A DNA stretch of 38,548 nucleotides from Amycolatopsis kentuckyensis (GCF_002155975.1 NZ_MUMI01000188.1:1-38548), one strand, 5' to 3'; numbered from the stretch's first letter, positions 10,417-18,518 are shown. A program made the numbers and translations. The notes: generated by a model not told the origin, from the sequence alone.

Positions 10417-11385
10417 GTGCGAGACGTATGCGTGATCGGGCTCGGGCTGATCGGCGGGTCGCTGCTGCGCGCGGCGGCCGCGAGCGGCCGCACGGCGTGG
10501 GGTGCCGCGGTTTCCGAAGTGGACGCCGACGCGGCGAGCAGAGCGGGCTTCGACGTCACGACGGACGTCGAAGCGGCCCTGCACCGGGCCGCGGCCGAAG
10601 ACGCGATGGTCGTGCTCGCCGTGCCGCTCCCGGCCGTCGAAGACCTGCTGCGGCTGGTCAACCAGCACGCGTCGCACTGCCTGCTCACCGACGTGACCAG
10701 CGTGAAAGCGCCGGTACTGGACGCGGTCCGCCGCCGGGTGCCGTACACGCGATACGTCGGCGGGCACCCGATGGCCGGGACGTCGAACTCCGGCTGGCTG
10801 GCCGGGGACGCCTCGCTGTTCCAGGGCGCCGCGTGGGTGGTCGCCGTCGAGGAGGACACCGACCTCGAAGCGTGGGCCGAAGTGGCGAAGCTCGTGCTGG
10901 ACGTCGGGGCGCACGTCGTCCCGCTGCCGGCGGAGTCGCACGACGAGGCCGTCGCCCGGATTTCGCACCTGCCGCACCTGCTGGCGGCCATCCTGGCCAC
11001 CATCGGCGCCGAGGGCGGCCCGCTCGCGATGTCGCTCGCCGCCGGGTCCTACCGCGACGGCACGCGCGTCGCCGGGTCGAACCCGCAGCTGGTCCGCGCG
11101 ATGACCGAAGGCAACCGGGACGCCCTGCTGCCGATCGTCGACGAGGCACTCGGCCGGCTCGGCGCCGCCCGCGGTTCGCTCGCGTCGACCGGCGGGCTCG
11201 CCGCCACGATCAACGCGGGATACGAAGGCGCGCAAGCGCTGGCCGCCAGCCTGGACGTCGAACGCGCCGGGGTCCGGATCAGCCTGACCGCGCCGGACGC
11301 GCGGCAAGGCCTGATCGCTCTCGGGGAACGCGGCGGCCGGATCACCGGCCTCTCGGACGGGATCGCGACCGGCGAGGTCCAGTAG
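10417..11385 (+). CDS. tyrA: Prephenate dehydrogenase
   Basis: A 322-residue TyrA protein. The N-terminal Rossmann site is VIGLGLIGGSLLRAA, and HPMAGTSNSG plus the following helices match the catalytic region of prephenate dehydrogenases. The C-terminal ~50 residues could form a small regulatory extension but no clear ACT domain is visible. It converts prephenate to 4-hydroxyphenylpyruvate with NAD+ in tyrosine biosynthesis, in the cytoplasm. GTG 10417 is preferred over ATG 10408 because homologues begin close to the Rossmann strand and CAGGAT sits at leaderless spacing. Its stop abuts the stop of the convergent small gene exactly. Confidence 0.9.
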   Translation: MRDVCVIGLGLIGGSLLRAAAASGRTAWGAAVSEVDADAASRAGFDVTTDVEAALHRAAAEDAMVVLAVPLPAVEDLLRLVNQHASHCLLTDVTSVKAPVLDAVRRRVPYTRYVGGHPMAGTSNSGWLAGDASLFQGAAWVVAVEEDTDLEAWAEVAKLVLDVGAHVVPLPAESHDEAVARISHLPHLLAAILATIGAEGGPLAMSLAAGSYRDGTRVAGSNPQLVRAMTEGNRDALLPIVDEALGRLGAARGSLASTGGLAATINAGYEGAQALAASLDVERAGVRISLTAPDARQGLIALGERGGRITGLSDGIATGEVQ

Positions 11386-11589
11386 CTACCGCGGGGTGTC
11401 CGGGGTGTCGTCGAACTTGTTGAGGAAGTCCTTCGCCTTCTCGACGCCGCCGTCGATCTGGCTGTCGTGGCCGGCGAACTTCGACTTCGCGAAGTCGGCG
11501 GCCTTGTCGAGGCCTTCCTCGATCTTGTCGTTGTGCTCGCGCAGGGCCTCTTCGGCCTTGCCCTTCAACGCTTCGAAGTCGATTCCCAT
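11386..11589 (-). CDS. MT0933-like antitoxin family small protein (PF14013)
   Basis: A 67-residue, highly charged, helical protein. Its KGKAEEALREHNDKIEEGLD and VEKAKDFLNKFDD stretches match the pattern of the MT0933 (Rv0909)-like proteins, which were annotated as antitoxins in Mycobacterium tuberculosis. No candidate toxin gene lies next to it: the neighbours are tyrA, exactly abutting, and a FUSC transporter. An antitoxin role is therefore doubtful, and such orphans are common in actinobacteria. The ribosome site is weak. It may share a transcript with the FUSC gene upstream (23-base gap). Confidence 0.7.
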   Translation of the reverse strand: MGIDFEALKGKAEEALREHNDKIEEGLDKAADFAKSKFAGHDSQIDGGVEKAKDFLNKFDDTPDTPR

Positions 11590-11612
11590 GGGTGCATTGA
11601 ACCGCACGATCC

Positions 11613-13580
11613 TCACGTGCGCCTGTGGTAGGGCAGGAACCGCCGGACGAGCCCCAGGGGCGCGCGTTCGGCCAGGTCGGGGCCGCGGACGGCGTCGAAC
11701 GCCGACTCCAGCTGGTCGACCACCCCGGACAGCCGCGGGGCGTCCGGCAGCGGCACCGACCGCGGCTCCCGCTGCTCCCGGACGGCCGACGCGAGTTCCC
11801 CCAGCGCGGCCGTCAGCAGCTCGACGTCGGCGGGGTCCGGCGGTGGCACACCCCGCCCGATCGTGACGCCGACCTCGGTGACGGCGTCCGCGACCCGCTC
11901 CTGCGCGGCGATCACCGGCCACCACGCCACCGCCTGCCGGCCGTGCGCGGACGGCTCGACGACGGCCTGCTGGAACGCCGTCCGCAGGTCGGCCAGGGCC
12001 CGGTAGGCCCCGCGCCGCGCCCGTGACCGCGCCAGCCGCGCCTCCCCCGACGACGCCTCGACCAGCGCGTGCGAGACGTACTTCGCGACCGCGTCCAGGC
12101 CGTCGGCCAGCCGGCCGCCCACCCGCGGACGCCGGCTGCCCGGCCACAGCAGGTAGCCGAAGACGAGCACGATCACGCAGCCCAGCACGGTGTCGACCAG
12201 CCGCGCCAGCACCACGCTCCAGTTCCCGGTGTGGGACAGGCCCATCTGCAGGATGATCAGCGGCGTCACGAAGGCGCTCTGGATGCCGTAGTTGCGCACC
12301 TTCCCCACCGCGATGCCGCCGGCGAAGACCGCGCTGAGTACCACCAGCACCCAGCCGTTCGCCCCGAGGCCGAGCACCGCGGCGCCGATCCCGACGCCGA
12401 TGACCGTGCCGATCCCGCGCAGCACCGCGCGGCCGAACACGGACCCGAAGTCGGGCTTGAGCACGATGCCGACGGTCAGGGTGATCCAGTACGACCGCTC
12501 CACCGGCACGAGCAGGCCGACGGCCTCGGCGATCGCGACGCACAGCGTCAGCCGCAGCGCGGCGATCCAGGTCAGCGGGCCGGACGCGAGCGATTCCGCC
12601 CAGTCCCGCAGGCGGCGGTGCCACGGCGTCGGCTCCCGGCGCTTGCGGTCGTCGCCCTTGCCGATCCGGACCAGGCCCGCGTAGAGCGCGGCGAGGACCG
12701 GGTCGGGGTCGCCGGGCGGCGCCGGCGGCGGGGGCGGCAGCGGCTGGCCGGCCAGCACCGCCGCGGACAGCGCGACGAAGTGGTCGATGACCTCTTGAGC
12801 CGGGCGACGGCCCGCGTTGACCATCGCCACCGACGCCTCGACCGCGGGCGTCGTCGCCGAGAGCAGGTTGAGCAGCCGGCGGTAGGCGGCGTCGCGGCCG
12901 GACAGCCAGGACCGCGCGGTCAGCAGCTGGTCGTAGGCGGTGTTCATGGCCGTGGTCAGCCGGTGGCGGGCGACCCGCGACACGGCTTCGTCGGCCGCCG
13001 ACAGCATCGCGGCCAGCTCGACGTAGACGTGCGCGACGGCGGTGCGTTCGGGGCTGGTCGCCCGGACCGTCCAGGTGACGAGCGCGACCAGGAAGCTCCA
13101 GGCGGCGCCGAGGCAGAAGTAGCCGAAGAGGACTTCGACGCGGACGCCGGTCGCGTGCTGCCCGGTGGCGAGCACGCAGAACACGAGCATCTGCAGCCCG
13201 GCCACCGAGGCGTTGCTCCCGGCCGCGCTGATCACCGCGGACACCGCGGCCACCAGGATCACCGCCGGCACCGACAGCGCGGGTGTGCCGCCGGTGAGCA
13301 GCCCGACGAGGTAACCGGCGGTCGCGGCGAGCGTCGCCCCGCCGAGCCGCCGGGCGCGGTAGCGGTAGGGCCCGGCCGATTCGGACAGCACGGCGGGCAG
13401 GGCGCCGGTCGAGATGAGCGCGCCGACGGCGATGTCCCCCGCCGCGTACGCGATCGCGAGCGGCACGGCCAGCGCGACCACGGCCCGGGCCACCATGTTC
13501 CACGGCACCGGCACCGGCGAGCTGCGCAGGAGCTGGACCAGCCAGTGCGGCGCGGCGAGGTCGGGACGCGGCGTGCTCAC
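11613..13580 (-). CDS. FUSC family membrane protein (aromatic-acid-exporter-like)
   Basis: A 655-residue protein with two hydrophobic bundles. The first (about residues 25-170) contains ARAVVALAVPLAIAYAAG and related segments. A cytoplasmic helical stretch with PPPPPAPPGDPDP follows to about residue 330, and the second bundle (about 345-480) has WITLTVGIVLKPDFGSVFGRA, a typical FUSC motif, before a long cytoplasmic C-terminal domain. The layout matches the fusaric acid resistance/YccS-like transporters that export aromatic acids. The GTG start at 13580 has a GAAGGG ribosome site. The substrate cannot be deduced from context. Confidence 0.85.
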   Translation of the reverse strand: MSTPRPDLAAPHWLVQLLRSSPVPVPWNMVARAVVALAVPLAIAYAAGDIAVGALISTGALPAVLSESAGPYRYRARRLGGATLAATAGYLVGLLTGGTPALSVPAVILVAAVSAVISAAGSNASVAGLQMLVFCVLATGQHATGVRVEVLFGYFCLGAAWSFLVALVTWTVRATSPERTAVAHVYVELAAMLSAADEAVSRVARHRLTTAMNTAYDQLLTARSWLSGRDAAYRRLLNLLSATTPAVEASVAMVNAGRRPAQEVIDHFVALSAAVLAGQPLPPPPPAPPGDPDPVLAALYAGLVRIGKGDDRKRREPTPWHRRLRDWAESLASGPLTWIAALRLTLCVAIAEAVGLLVPVERSYWITLTVGIVLKPDFGSVFGRAVLRGIGTVIGVGIGAAVLGLGANGWVLVVLSAVFAGGIAVGKVRNYGIQSAFVTPLIILQMGLSHTGNWSVVLARLVDTVLGCVIVLVFGYLLWPGSRRPRVGGRLADGLDAVAKYVSHALVEASSGEARLARSRARRGAYRALADLRTAFQQAVVEPSAHGRQAVAWWPVIAAQERVADAVTEVGVTIGRGVPPPDPADVELLTAALGELASAVREQREPRSVPLPDAPRLSGVVDQLESAFDAVRGPDLAERAPLGLVRRFLPYHRRT

Positions 13581-13589
13581 CCCTTCATC

Positions 13590-13619
13590 TTGACCTACGC
13601 GCCCGGAGACGGATTAATT
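13590..13619 (+). promoter_or_regulatory. Candidate promoter of the SRPBCC gene in an AT-rich patch
   Basis: TTGACC (13590-13595) and TTAATT (13614-13619) are 18 bases apart and would start transcription about 23 bases before the GTG at 13650. The TTAATTA patch stands out in this GC-rich DNA. Confidence 0.4.
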
Positions 13620-13649
13620 ATCAACCTGTCAACAACTCGGGAGGTTCCA

Positions 13650-14099
13650 GTGGGCCGCAGGTACTCGTACGAGGTCAACCGCACGAGCACCGCGCCACCG
13701 GAGGCGCTGTTCGCGCTCGAAGCGGACGGCCCGCGCTGGGCGGAGTGGGGAAAGCCACTGATCGTCCAGGCCCGCTGGGCCCGGCGGGGCACCACCGAAC
13801 CGGACGGCGTCGGCGCCGTCCGCGAGGTCGGCCTGTGGCCGGTGCTGATCCGCGAAGAGACCCTCGAGTACGAGCCCGGCCGCAAGCACGTCTACGCCTT
13901 CGCCGGCGGCAAGCCGCTCAAGGACTACCGCGCCGAAGTGCTCTTCACGCCGGCCCCCGGCGGCGGCACGCATCTGCGCTGGACGGGCTCGTTCACCGAG
14001 CCGGTTCGCGGTACTGGTCCGGCGCTGGCCGCGACGCTGCGGGTCGTGATCCGGCTGTTCTCCGGCAAGCTGGTCAAGGCGGCCGAAACCCGGCGCTGA
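13650..14099 (+). CDS. SRPBCC family protein (START/polyketide-cyclase-like fold)
   Basis: A 149-residue protein beginning GRRYSYEVNRTSTAPPEALFALEADGPRW-like, which is the usual first strand and helix of SRPBCC proteins, and continuing with GVGAVREVGLWPVLIREETLEYEPG and THLRWTGSF, the alternating strands of the lipid-binding cup. These proteins bind hydrophobic ligands and serve as cyclases, ligand carriers or stress proteins; nothing here says which. The GTG start is fixed by CGGGAGG five to six bases upstream. It is divergent from the FUSC gene across an AT-rich 70-base gap. Confidence 0.8.
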   Translation: MGRRYSYEVNRTSTAPPEALFALEADGPRWAEWGKPLIVQARWARRGTTEPDGVGAVREVGLWPVLIREETLEYEPGRKHVYAFAGGKPLKDYRAEVLFTPAPGGGTHLRWTGSFTEPVRGTGPALAATLRVVIRLFSGKLVKAAETRR

Positions 14100-14208
14100 C
14101 CTGGGTGCGCCGGACCACAGAAGATCGTCCGGCGCAACTTCACCCCGTCTCCCGACGTCACTCTTTCGGGTGGTCTTTCACGATCACTCGCGAGAGAGGG
14201 GACGCGGG

Positions 14209-14976
14209 ATGAAGCGAGTGGTGGCCGGCTTGGCCGCGGTGGCGTTAGCGCTCACAGCGTGTTCGACGCACGGAACGGACGAGCGGGAGTTCGGCACGAG
14301 CCAGCCGAACCCGGCACCGCAGGGCGTGAGCCCCGACGTGAAGACGTCCGGGCCGTACCCGTTCGGCACGGTCCAGCAGAAGGCGCCCGCGATCGAGAAC
14401 GGCCAGGTGCCGCTCATCCGCCGGATCACCACCGACAAGCCGTACGTCTTCCTCACCATGGACGACGGCGCCGTGCAGGACCCCGACGCGCTGAAGCTGA
14501 TGCAGCAGAACGGCACCCACCCGGTGCTGTTCCTGAACCAGAAGTACGTGAAGGGCCACGAGGCCTACTTCAAGCAGATCCTCGACGCCACCGGCGCCAC
14601 GCTCGGCGACCACACGGTCGACCACCCGAACCTCAAGGGCAAGCCGTACGAGTTCCAGCGCAAGGAGATCTGCGACGACGCCGACGACTTCCAGCGCGGC
14701 CTCGGCATCCGCCCGTCGCTGTTCCGCCCGCCGTTCGGCAACTACGACCAGAACACCCTGCGCGCGGCGGCCGCCTGCGGCATGCGGGCCTCGGTGCTGT
14801 GGACGGCCGCGGTCAACGACGGGCACGTCCAGTTCCAGGCCGGGGACAAGCTCAAGCCCGGTGACATCGTGCTGATGCACTTCCGCAAGACGTTCAAAGA
14901 GGACTACACCGCGTTCGTGGAGCAGGCCGAGAAGGACGGGCTGACACCCGTCCCCCTGGCCGACTTCCTGGGTTAG
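14209..14976 (+). CDS. Lipoprotein polysaccharide deacetylase (NodB homology domain)
   Basis: A 255-residue exported enzyme. The lipobox is LTAC with Cys18, followed by a linker to about residue 65 and a NodB domain. Motif 1 is TMDDG in place of TFDDG, motif 2 is HTVDH (the HxxxH metal pair), and motif 3 is RPPFGNYD. These supply the catalytic Asp and the metal-binding residues of carbohydrate esterase family 4, which removes N-acetyl groups from chitin oligomers, xylan or peptidoglycan. Envelope anchoring suggests a peptidoglycan or extracellular polysaccharide substrate. The start is chosen for the purine-rich GAGAGAGGGGA upstream and the signal peptide. Its stop overlaps the next convergent stop by 4 bases. 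Confidence 0.9.
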   Translation: MKRVVAGLAAVALALTACSTHGTDEREFGTSQPNPAPQGVSPDVKTSGPYPFGTVQQKAPAIENGQVPLIRRITTDKPYVFLTMDDGAVQDPDALKLMQQNGTHPVLFLNQKYVKGHEAYFKQILDATGATLGDHTVDHPNLKGKPYEFQRKEICDDADDFQRGLGIRPSLFRPPFGNYDQNTLRAAAACGMRASVLWTAAVNDGHVQFQAGDKLKPGDIVLMHFRKTFKEDYTAFVEQAEKDGLTPVPLADFLG

Positions 14977-15452
14977 AGCACGACCGTCGGCGTCACGACC
15001 GTCCGGCGGCAGGACACGTCACCGAGGTGCACGAGGATCTGCGTCGTCCCGCGCGGCACGTTGTCGAGCACGAACCGGCCGCCTTCGTCGGCCGTCGTCG
15101 AGGATGTGCCGTGCTCGGCGACGCGGACCTCGACGCCGTACTGACCGGCCGGGACCAGCCAGCCGTCGATGCGGTGCAGCTTGCCCATCTTGGTCAGGTT
15201 GATCATCACCGTCAGGTCGCTGACGGTGAACGTGATCGTGCCGGTGCCGCCGCCGCGGACGCCGGCGAGGTTGTCCAGCCGCTCCCAGCGCGCGACCTCG
15301 ACGTCGAGGTCTTCGAGCGCGAGCGCGAATTGGACCCGCTGCACCAGGTCACCCGGTGGCGGGTCCAGTTCGTCGAGAAAACGGCCGATGTCGGCCAGCA
15401 GCACGTCGTCACCGAAGGAGGCTTGGCCCCCCGGCGCCCCGAGGTCGTTCAT
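14973..15452 (-). CDS. Sigma-factor-coupled protein with carboxypeptidase-regulatory-like domain
   Basis: A 159-residue protein without a signal peptide. The first half is acidic and helical (LADIGRFLDELDPPPGDLVQRVQFALALEDLDVEVARW). The second half looks like a beta-sandwich with GWLVPAGQYGVEVRV..ADEGGRFVLDNVPRGTTQILVHL, the pattern of carboxypeptidase regulatory-like folds. It starts within the stop of the sigma factor gene (ATGA), so the two are made together. Pairs like this are known to me next to actinobacterial CHAT-domain genes, but no CHAT gene is present here. It could be an anti-sigma or accessory factor; it lacks a ZAS-type HxxxCxxC motif. Confidence 0.65.
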   Translation of the reverse strand: MNDLGAPGGQASFGDDVLLADIGRFLDELDPPPGDLVQRVQFALALEDLDVEVARWERLDNLAGVRGGGTGTITFTVSDLTVMINLTKMGKLHRIDGWLVPAGQYGVEVRVAEHGTSSTTADEGGRFVLDNVPRGTTQILVHLGDVSCRRTVVTPTVVL

Positions 15453-16054
15453 CGGCTTCCCCCTTCACTGGCGAGGAGATCGCGCATCTGGTCGAGGCAG
15501 CGACCCCTGGTCGGGCCGACGCTGCCACGCGGCATGCGCAACGCCTCGGCGACGAGCTGGTACTCCGCGCGACCCGCGAGCACGGTCAGCCGGAGCAGTT
15601 CCTGACAGCGTTGGGGCAGCCGGACGAAGGCGCGCCAGACCCGGCGGTCGCGGTCGGCGCGGACGGCTTCGTCCTCGGGTGCCGGTTGGGTGCTCGGCAT
15701 CGCTTCGGCCACCTCGTCGCTCAGCGGCACCGGCTGCATGCGGCGGCCGAACGGGTGGGTGGCCTCGCGGCGGGTGGTGGTGATCAGCCAGGCGGCGAGG
15801 GCTTTGGGGTCGCGCAGCTTGCCGAGCTGGCTGAACAGCGCCAGCCAGACGGTCTGGACGACGTCTTCGGCGACCGCGCGATCGAGCCCGTTGGCCCGGG
15901 CGACGTGCCAGACGAGCGGGGTCAGCTCTTCGACGAGGCGGGCCATCGCCCGGCGGTCACCGTCTCTGGCGGCCTGCATGCACGCAGCGTGCAGCTCGGC
16001 GCCGGTCAGGCCCTCCCAAGGCGGATCTACCTCTGTGGTTTGCACGTCGGTCAC
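15449..16054 (-). CDS. ECF-like RNA polymerase sigma factor
   Basis: A 201-residue sigma-70 family protein. Region 2 is seen as ARLVEELTPLVWHVARANGLDRAVAEDVVQTVWLALF..LRDPKALAAWLITTTRREA, and region 4 as AFVRLPQRCQELLRLTVLAGRAEYQLVAEALRMPRGSVGPTRGRCLDQM. The two-domain size fits ECF sigma factors. The GTG at 16054 is taken as the start because GAGGGG precedes it and the upstream frame is Pro/Arg-rich and unlike a sigma N-terminus. It is coupled to the partner protein by an ATGA overlap. No canonical anti-sigma factor is adjacent. Confidence 0.87.
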   Translation of the reverse strand: MTDVQTTEVDPPWEGLTGAELHAACMQAARDGDRRAMARLVEELTPLVWHVARANGLDRAVAEDVVQTVWLALFSQLGKLRDPKALAAWLITTTRREATHPFGRRMQPVPLSDEVAEAMPSTQPAPEDEAVRADRDRRVWRAFVRLPQRCQELLRLTVLAGRAEYQLVAEALRMPRGSVGPTRGRCLDQMRDLLASEGGSR

Positions 16055-16133
16055 CGTATCTGCCCCTCTTCGGAAGAGTCTTCGAGTCGGCAATGGCAGT
16101 ATCGCGGGTCCTTCGGGGGGAAGGAGCGTGCAG

Positions 16134-16481
16134 GTGGATCTCGGATACATCAAGGTCACTTACTTCGTCGGTCGTGCACTACCGGGCAACTGGCTGTTCG
16201 GTGAGGTACCGGCCGGCGCGCGTGGACTCGCACCGGCCGGTACTCCCCTCCCTCAAGGACCCGCTCCCCAACGGGCCCCGCCGGATGTCCCCTCCCCCGA
16301 AGGGCACCCGGCCGACGGTGTCCGGAAGCCCCCTCGGCTCCCGGCCACCGCGTTCACTGCGAACGCGACACCCCCTGTCGTGTTCCTCCGTGCTTGGCTG
16401 CTCCACAGGACGCAGTGGGGGCACCGCCAGATACCCGAACCGGCAAACTTTTTTGAAGATCGACGCAGAGCCGCTAACTGA
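16134..16481 (+). CDS. Possible small protein divergent from the sigma factor gene
   Basis: A 115-codon frame begins with GTG eight bases after a strong Shine-Dalgarno (GGGGGGAAGGAG, 16115-16126) and opposite the sigma gene. The first ~35 residues look protein-like (VDLGYIKVTYFVGRALPGNW). The rest is Pro/Arg-rich with modest third-position GC, unlike neighbouring genes, and I do not recognise it. It overlaps the next convergent stop by 8 bases. It may be a real small gene with a degenerate end, a remnant, or chance. The remaining 16055-16473 sequence holds only a short hairpin (16349-16367) and an unusual T6 run near 16450. Confidence 0.35.
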   Translation: MDLGYIKVTYFVGRALPGNWLFGEVPAGARGLAPAGTPLPQGPAPQRAPPDVPSPEGHPADGVRKPPRLPATAFTANATPPVVFLRAWLLHRTQWGHRQIPEPANFFEDRRRAAN

Positions 16482-17139
16482 TCACGGCGCGTGCCAGCGT
16501 CCCGGCCCAGCGGGCGTAGCCGGTGGGGCCCGGGTGGAACCGGTCGCTCGCGAAGGCGGCCGGGTCGAGCAGCGCGGGATCCATCGGGAGGTGCCGGACG
16601 CCGGGGAGCCTCCCGAGCGTCGCGGCCGCGCGGTCGAGAGCGGTCGAGCGGGCGGCAAGGACGTCACGCAGCGGGCGCGGCAGGGCCGGGAAGCGCGCCA
16701 TCGGCGGCACCCCGGCCAGCAGGACGTCGACCGGGCCGAGCCGCCGGCGCAGGTCGAGCACCAGGCGCAGGAGGTCGCGGCGGTAGCCCGCGGCCGTCCG
16801 GAGCTCGATGGTGTCGTTGACGCCGAGCGCGATCACGACCAGGTCGGCCGGGCGGAGCAGCGGGACGAGCTCGGCGCGGGCGACCCGGGCGTTGGCGCCG
16901 GTCCGGCCGACCGCCTGCCAGCGCACCGCCCGGCCGTCGCGGGCCAGCTCGCGGGCGAGGCAGCCGGTCAGCGCTTCCTCGTGGTCCGCCGCGCCGACGC
17001 CGTCCACTGTGGATTCGCCGAGCACGGCGAGCCGGAAGGGCTCGCCGTCGCCCGGGACGAGTCCCTCCGTCGGCCCCGCCGCGCCCGGGAGCCGCGGGGT
17101 CTTGCGCTTGACGTAGACAGCTTGAGCCAGGAGCACCAT
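16474..17139 (-). CDS. SGNH/GDSL-family hydrolase
   Basis: A 221-residue enzyme. Block I reads LAVLGESTVDGVGA with catalytic Ser43, where GDS has become GES. Block III is ALGVNDT with the oxyanion Asn, and block V is SDRFHPGPTGY with the catalytic Asp and His. The N-terminal hydrophobic MVLLAQAVYV is short and may be a weak anchor or simply the first strand region. SGNH hydrolases act on acyl esters, including acetylated sugars and lipids; the substrate is not evident. It follows the NAD(P)-binding gene by 9 bases and is probably co-transcribed from the TetR-controlled promoter. Confidence 0.85.
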   Translation of the reverse strand: MVLLAQAVYVKRKTPRLPGAAGPTEGLVPGDGEPFRLAVLGESTVDGVGAADHEEALTGCLARELARDGRAVRWQAVGRTGANARVARAELVPLLRPADLVVIALGVNDTIELRTAAGYRRDLLRLVLDLRRRLGPVDVLLAGVPPMARFPALPRPLRDVLAARSTALDRAAATLGRLPGVRHLPMDPALLDPAAFASDRFHPGPTGYARWAGTLARAVIS

Positions 17140-17148
17140 GGCTCGACG

Positions 17149-17760
17149 CTAGCCGTGCGCGATCGAAACCTTCCGCCTGATCAGCGTGGGGTCCGCCACG
17201 GCGTCGAGCAGGTACGCGGCGACGTCGGCGCGCCGGATCGTGTAGCTGCCGCGCACGTTGCCGTCGAGCCGGCTCTTGACGGCCCCGGTGCGCGGGCCGT
17301 TCAGCAGCATCGGCGGGCGGACCACGGTCCAGTCCACGGCACTGGCCAGCACCAGGTCCTCCATCGCGCGCATGTCCGCGTAACCGTGCTTGAGGACCGC
17401 TTCGAGCAGCGGTTTCACGAGCGTGCGGGTGAAGACGCCGTCGCCGTCGCCGTCCAGCCCGCTGGCGCTGACCACCAGCAGGCGCTTGGCGCCGGCCGCG
17501 AGCGCCGCGCGGGCACCGTCGGTGCAGACCGTCGTCGGCTTGCGGTCGCGCGAGCCCAGCGCGGAAACCACCGCGTCGCGCCCTTCGATCGCGGCCGCGA
17601 GCTTCTCCTGCTCGTGCAGGCCCGCGACGACGACCTCGGCCGGCAGCTTCAGCTTGGCCGGGTCGCGCACGACGGCGGTGACGTGCCAGCCGCGGTCCAG
17701 CGCCTGCCCGACGACCTCGCCGCCGACACCGCCGGTGGCTCCCAGCACGGTGATCCTCAT
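17149..17760 (-). CDS. NAD(P)-binding oxidoreductase, atypical SDR / NmrA-like
   Basis: A 203-residue Rossmann-fold protein with GATGGVGGEV at residues 7-16 (the GxxGxxG of atypical SDRs), RDPAKL after strand 2 for NADP(H) preference, and VSALGSRDRK and LLVVSASG further on. It lacks a clear YxxxK catalytic pair, as in the SDR_a5/BVR-B-like group that acts as flavin or quinone reductases or redox sensors. The ribosome site GAGGAGG fixes the start. It is divergent from a TetR gene across a 42-bp dyad and probably forms an operon with the SGNH hydrolase. Confidence 0.87.
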   Translation of the reverse strand: MRITVLGATGGVGGEVVGQALDRGWHVTAVVRDPAKLKLPAEVVVAGLHEQEKLAAAIEGRDAVVSALGSRDRKPTTVCTDGARAALAAGAKRLLVVSASGLDGDGDGVFTRTLVKPLLEAVLKHGYADMRAMEDLVLASAVDWTVVRPPMLLNGPRTGAVKSRLDGNVRGSYTIRRADVAAYLLDAVADPTLIRRKVSIAHG

Positions 17761-17772
17761 GGTCTCCTCCTC

Positions 17773-17814
17773 GGTTAGTGAACACTCACAAGGTAAGGTG
17801 AGTGTTCACTAACC
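17773..17814. promoter_or_regulatory. TetR operator: 17-bp perfect inverted repeat, dyad of dyads
   Basis: The arms GGTTAGTGAACACTCAC (17773-17789) and its exact reverse complement (17798-17814) flank 8 bases. Each arm itself contains GTGA-N4-TCAC, so two dimers could bind side by side. The site ends 13 bases from the oxidoreductase start and 29 bases from the tetR start, where it can block both promoters. Confidence 0.8.
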
Positions 17815-17842
17815 AGGCTGAGAACGCACTCAGGGAGCCGCC

Positions 17843-18406
17843 ATGGGAAGCCGCGAAGAGATCGTCGCCGCGGCCGCGAAGGTGATGCGCGAGCAGGGCT
17901 ACGCCCACGCGACGACGAAGGTCATCGCGCAGACCGCGGGTTACTCGGAGGCGATGCTCTACAAGCACTTCCGCGACAAGACCGACCTGTTCCTCAGCGT
18001 CATGGGCGAGGAACTGCCCGCGCTGGGCGCCACCCTGGCCGAGCTGACCGCCGACCCCGGCCGGGCGCCGCTGCGGGACAACCTGGCCCGCGTCGCCCGG
18101 CTCGGCCTGGCGTTCTACCTCGAAGGGTTTCCGATCGCGGTGTCGGTCTTCTCGTCGCGCGAACTGCTGCGCTCCCACCGCGAGCGGCTCGGCGAGCACG
18201 GCCCGCACGTGCTGCTGGGCGGCGTCGCGGACTACCTGCGCGCCGAACAGGCGTTGGGCCGGGTCAAGCCGGACACCGACGTCGAAGCGGCCGCGGCCCT
18301 GCTGCTGGGCGCGTGCTTCCAGCAGGCCTTCCTGGCCACGTTCGAGGAGCGCGAGCCCGCCGACCGCGCCGAGCGGCTCGCGGGCACCCTGCTCGCCGCG
18401 TTGTAG
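17843..18406 (+). CDS. TetR family transcriptional regulator
   Basis: A 187-residue repressor. The N-terminal helix-turn-helix reads REEIVAAAAKVMREQGYAHATTKVIAQTAGYSEAMLYKHFRDKTDLF, a standard TetR pattern, followed by an all-helical ligand domain with LLLGACFQQAFLATFEE near the end. It faces the oxidoreductase/SGNH operon across a perfect 17-bp inverted repeat, so both its own gene and that operon are the likely targets. The inducing ligand is unknown. Confidence 0.9.
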   Translation: MGSREEIVAAAAKVMREQGYAHATTKVIAQTAGYSEAMLYKHFRDKTDLFLSVMGEELPALGATLAELTADPGRAPLRDNLARVARLGLAFYLEGFPIAVSVFSSRELLRSHRERLGEHGPHVLLGGVADYLRAEQALGRVKPDTDVEAAAALLLGACFQQAFLATFEEREPADRAERLAGTLLAAL

Positions 18407-18518
18407 CGGCTGCCGCCGGATGGTGGCTGGAGCGGACCGGCCCGCGCTGCCAGCATTTTTCCTGACGCCTCGGCGTGGCAGGCGAGGCGCACCCCGGCCC
18501 CCGGAATGGACGGAACCC

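Noticed and set aside
12069..13649. Long plus-strand frame antisense to the FUSC gene, running into the SRPBCC gene
   Set aside because: The antisense part is Arg/His/Gln-rich and unlike protein; only the part from GTG 13650, with its ribosome site, is a gene.
16349..16367. CGCGTTC/GAACGCG hairpin downstream of the candidate small gene
   Set aside because: Only seven paired bases and inside a candidate reading frame; too weak to call as a terminator.
16093..17778. Long plus-strand frame antisense to the SGNH hydrolase and oxidoreductase genes
   Set aside because: Low-complexity Arg/Gly sequence opposite two recognisable enzymes; no ribosome site or domain.
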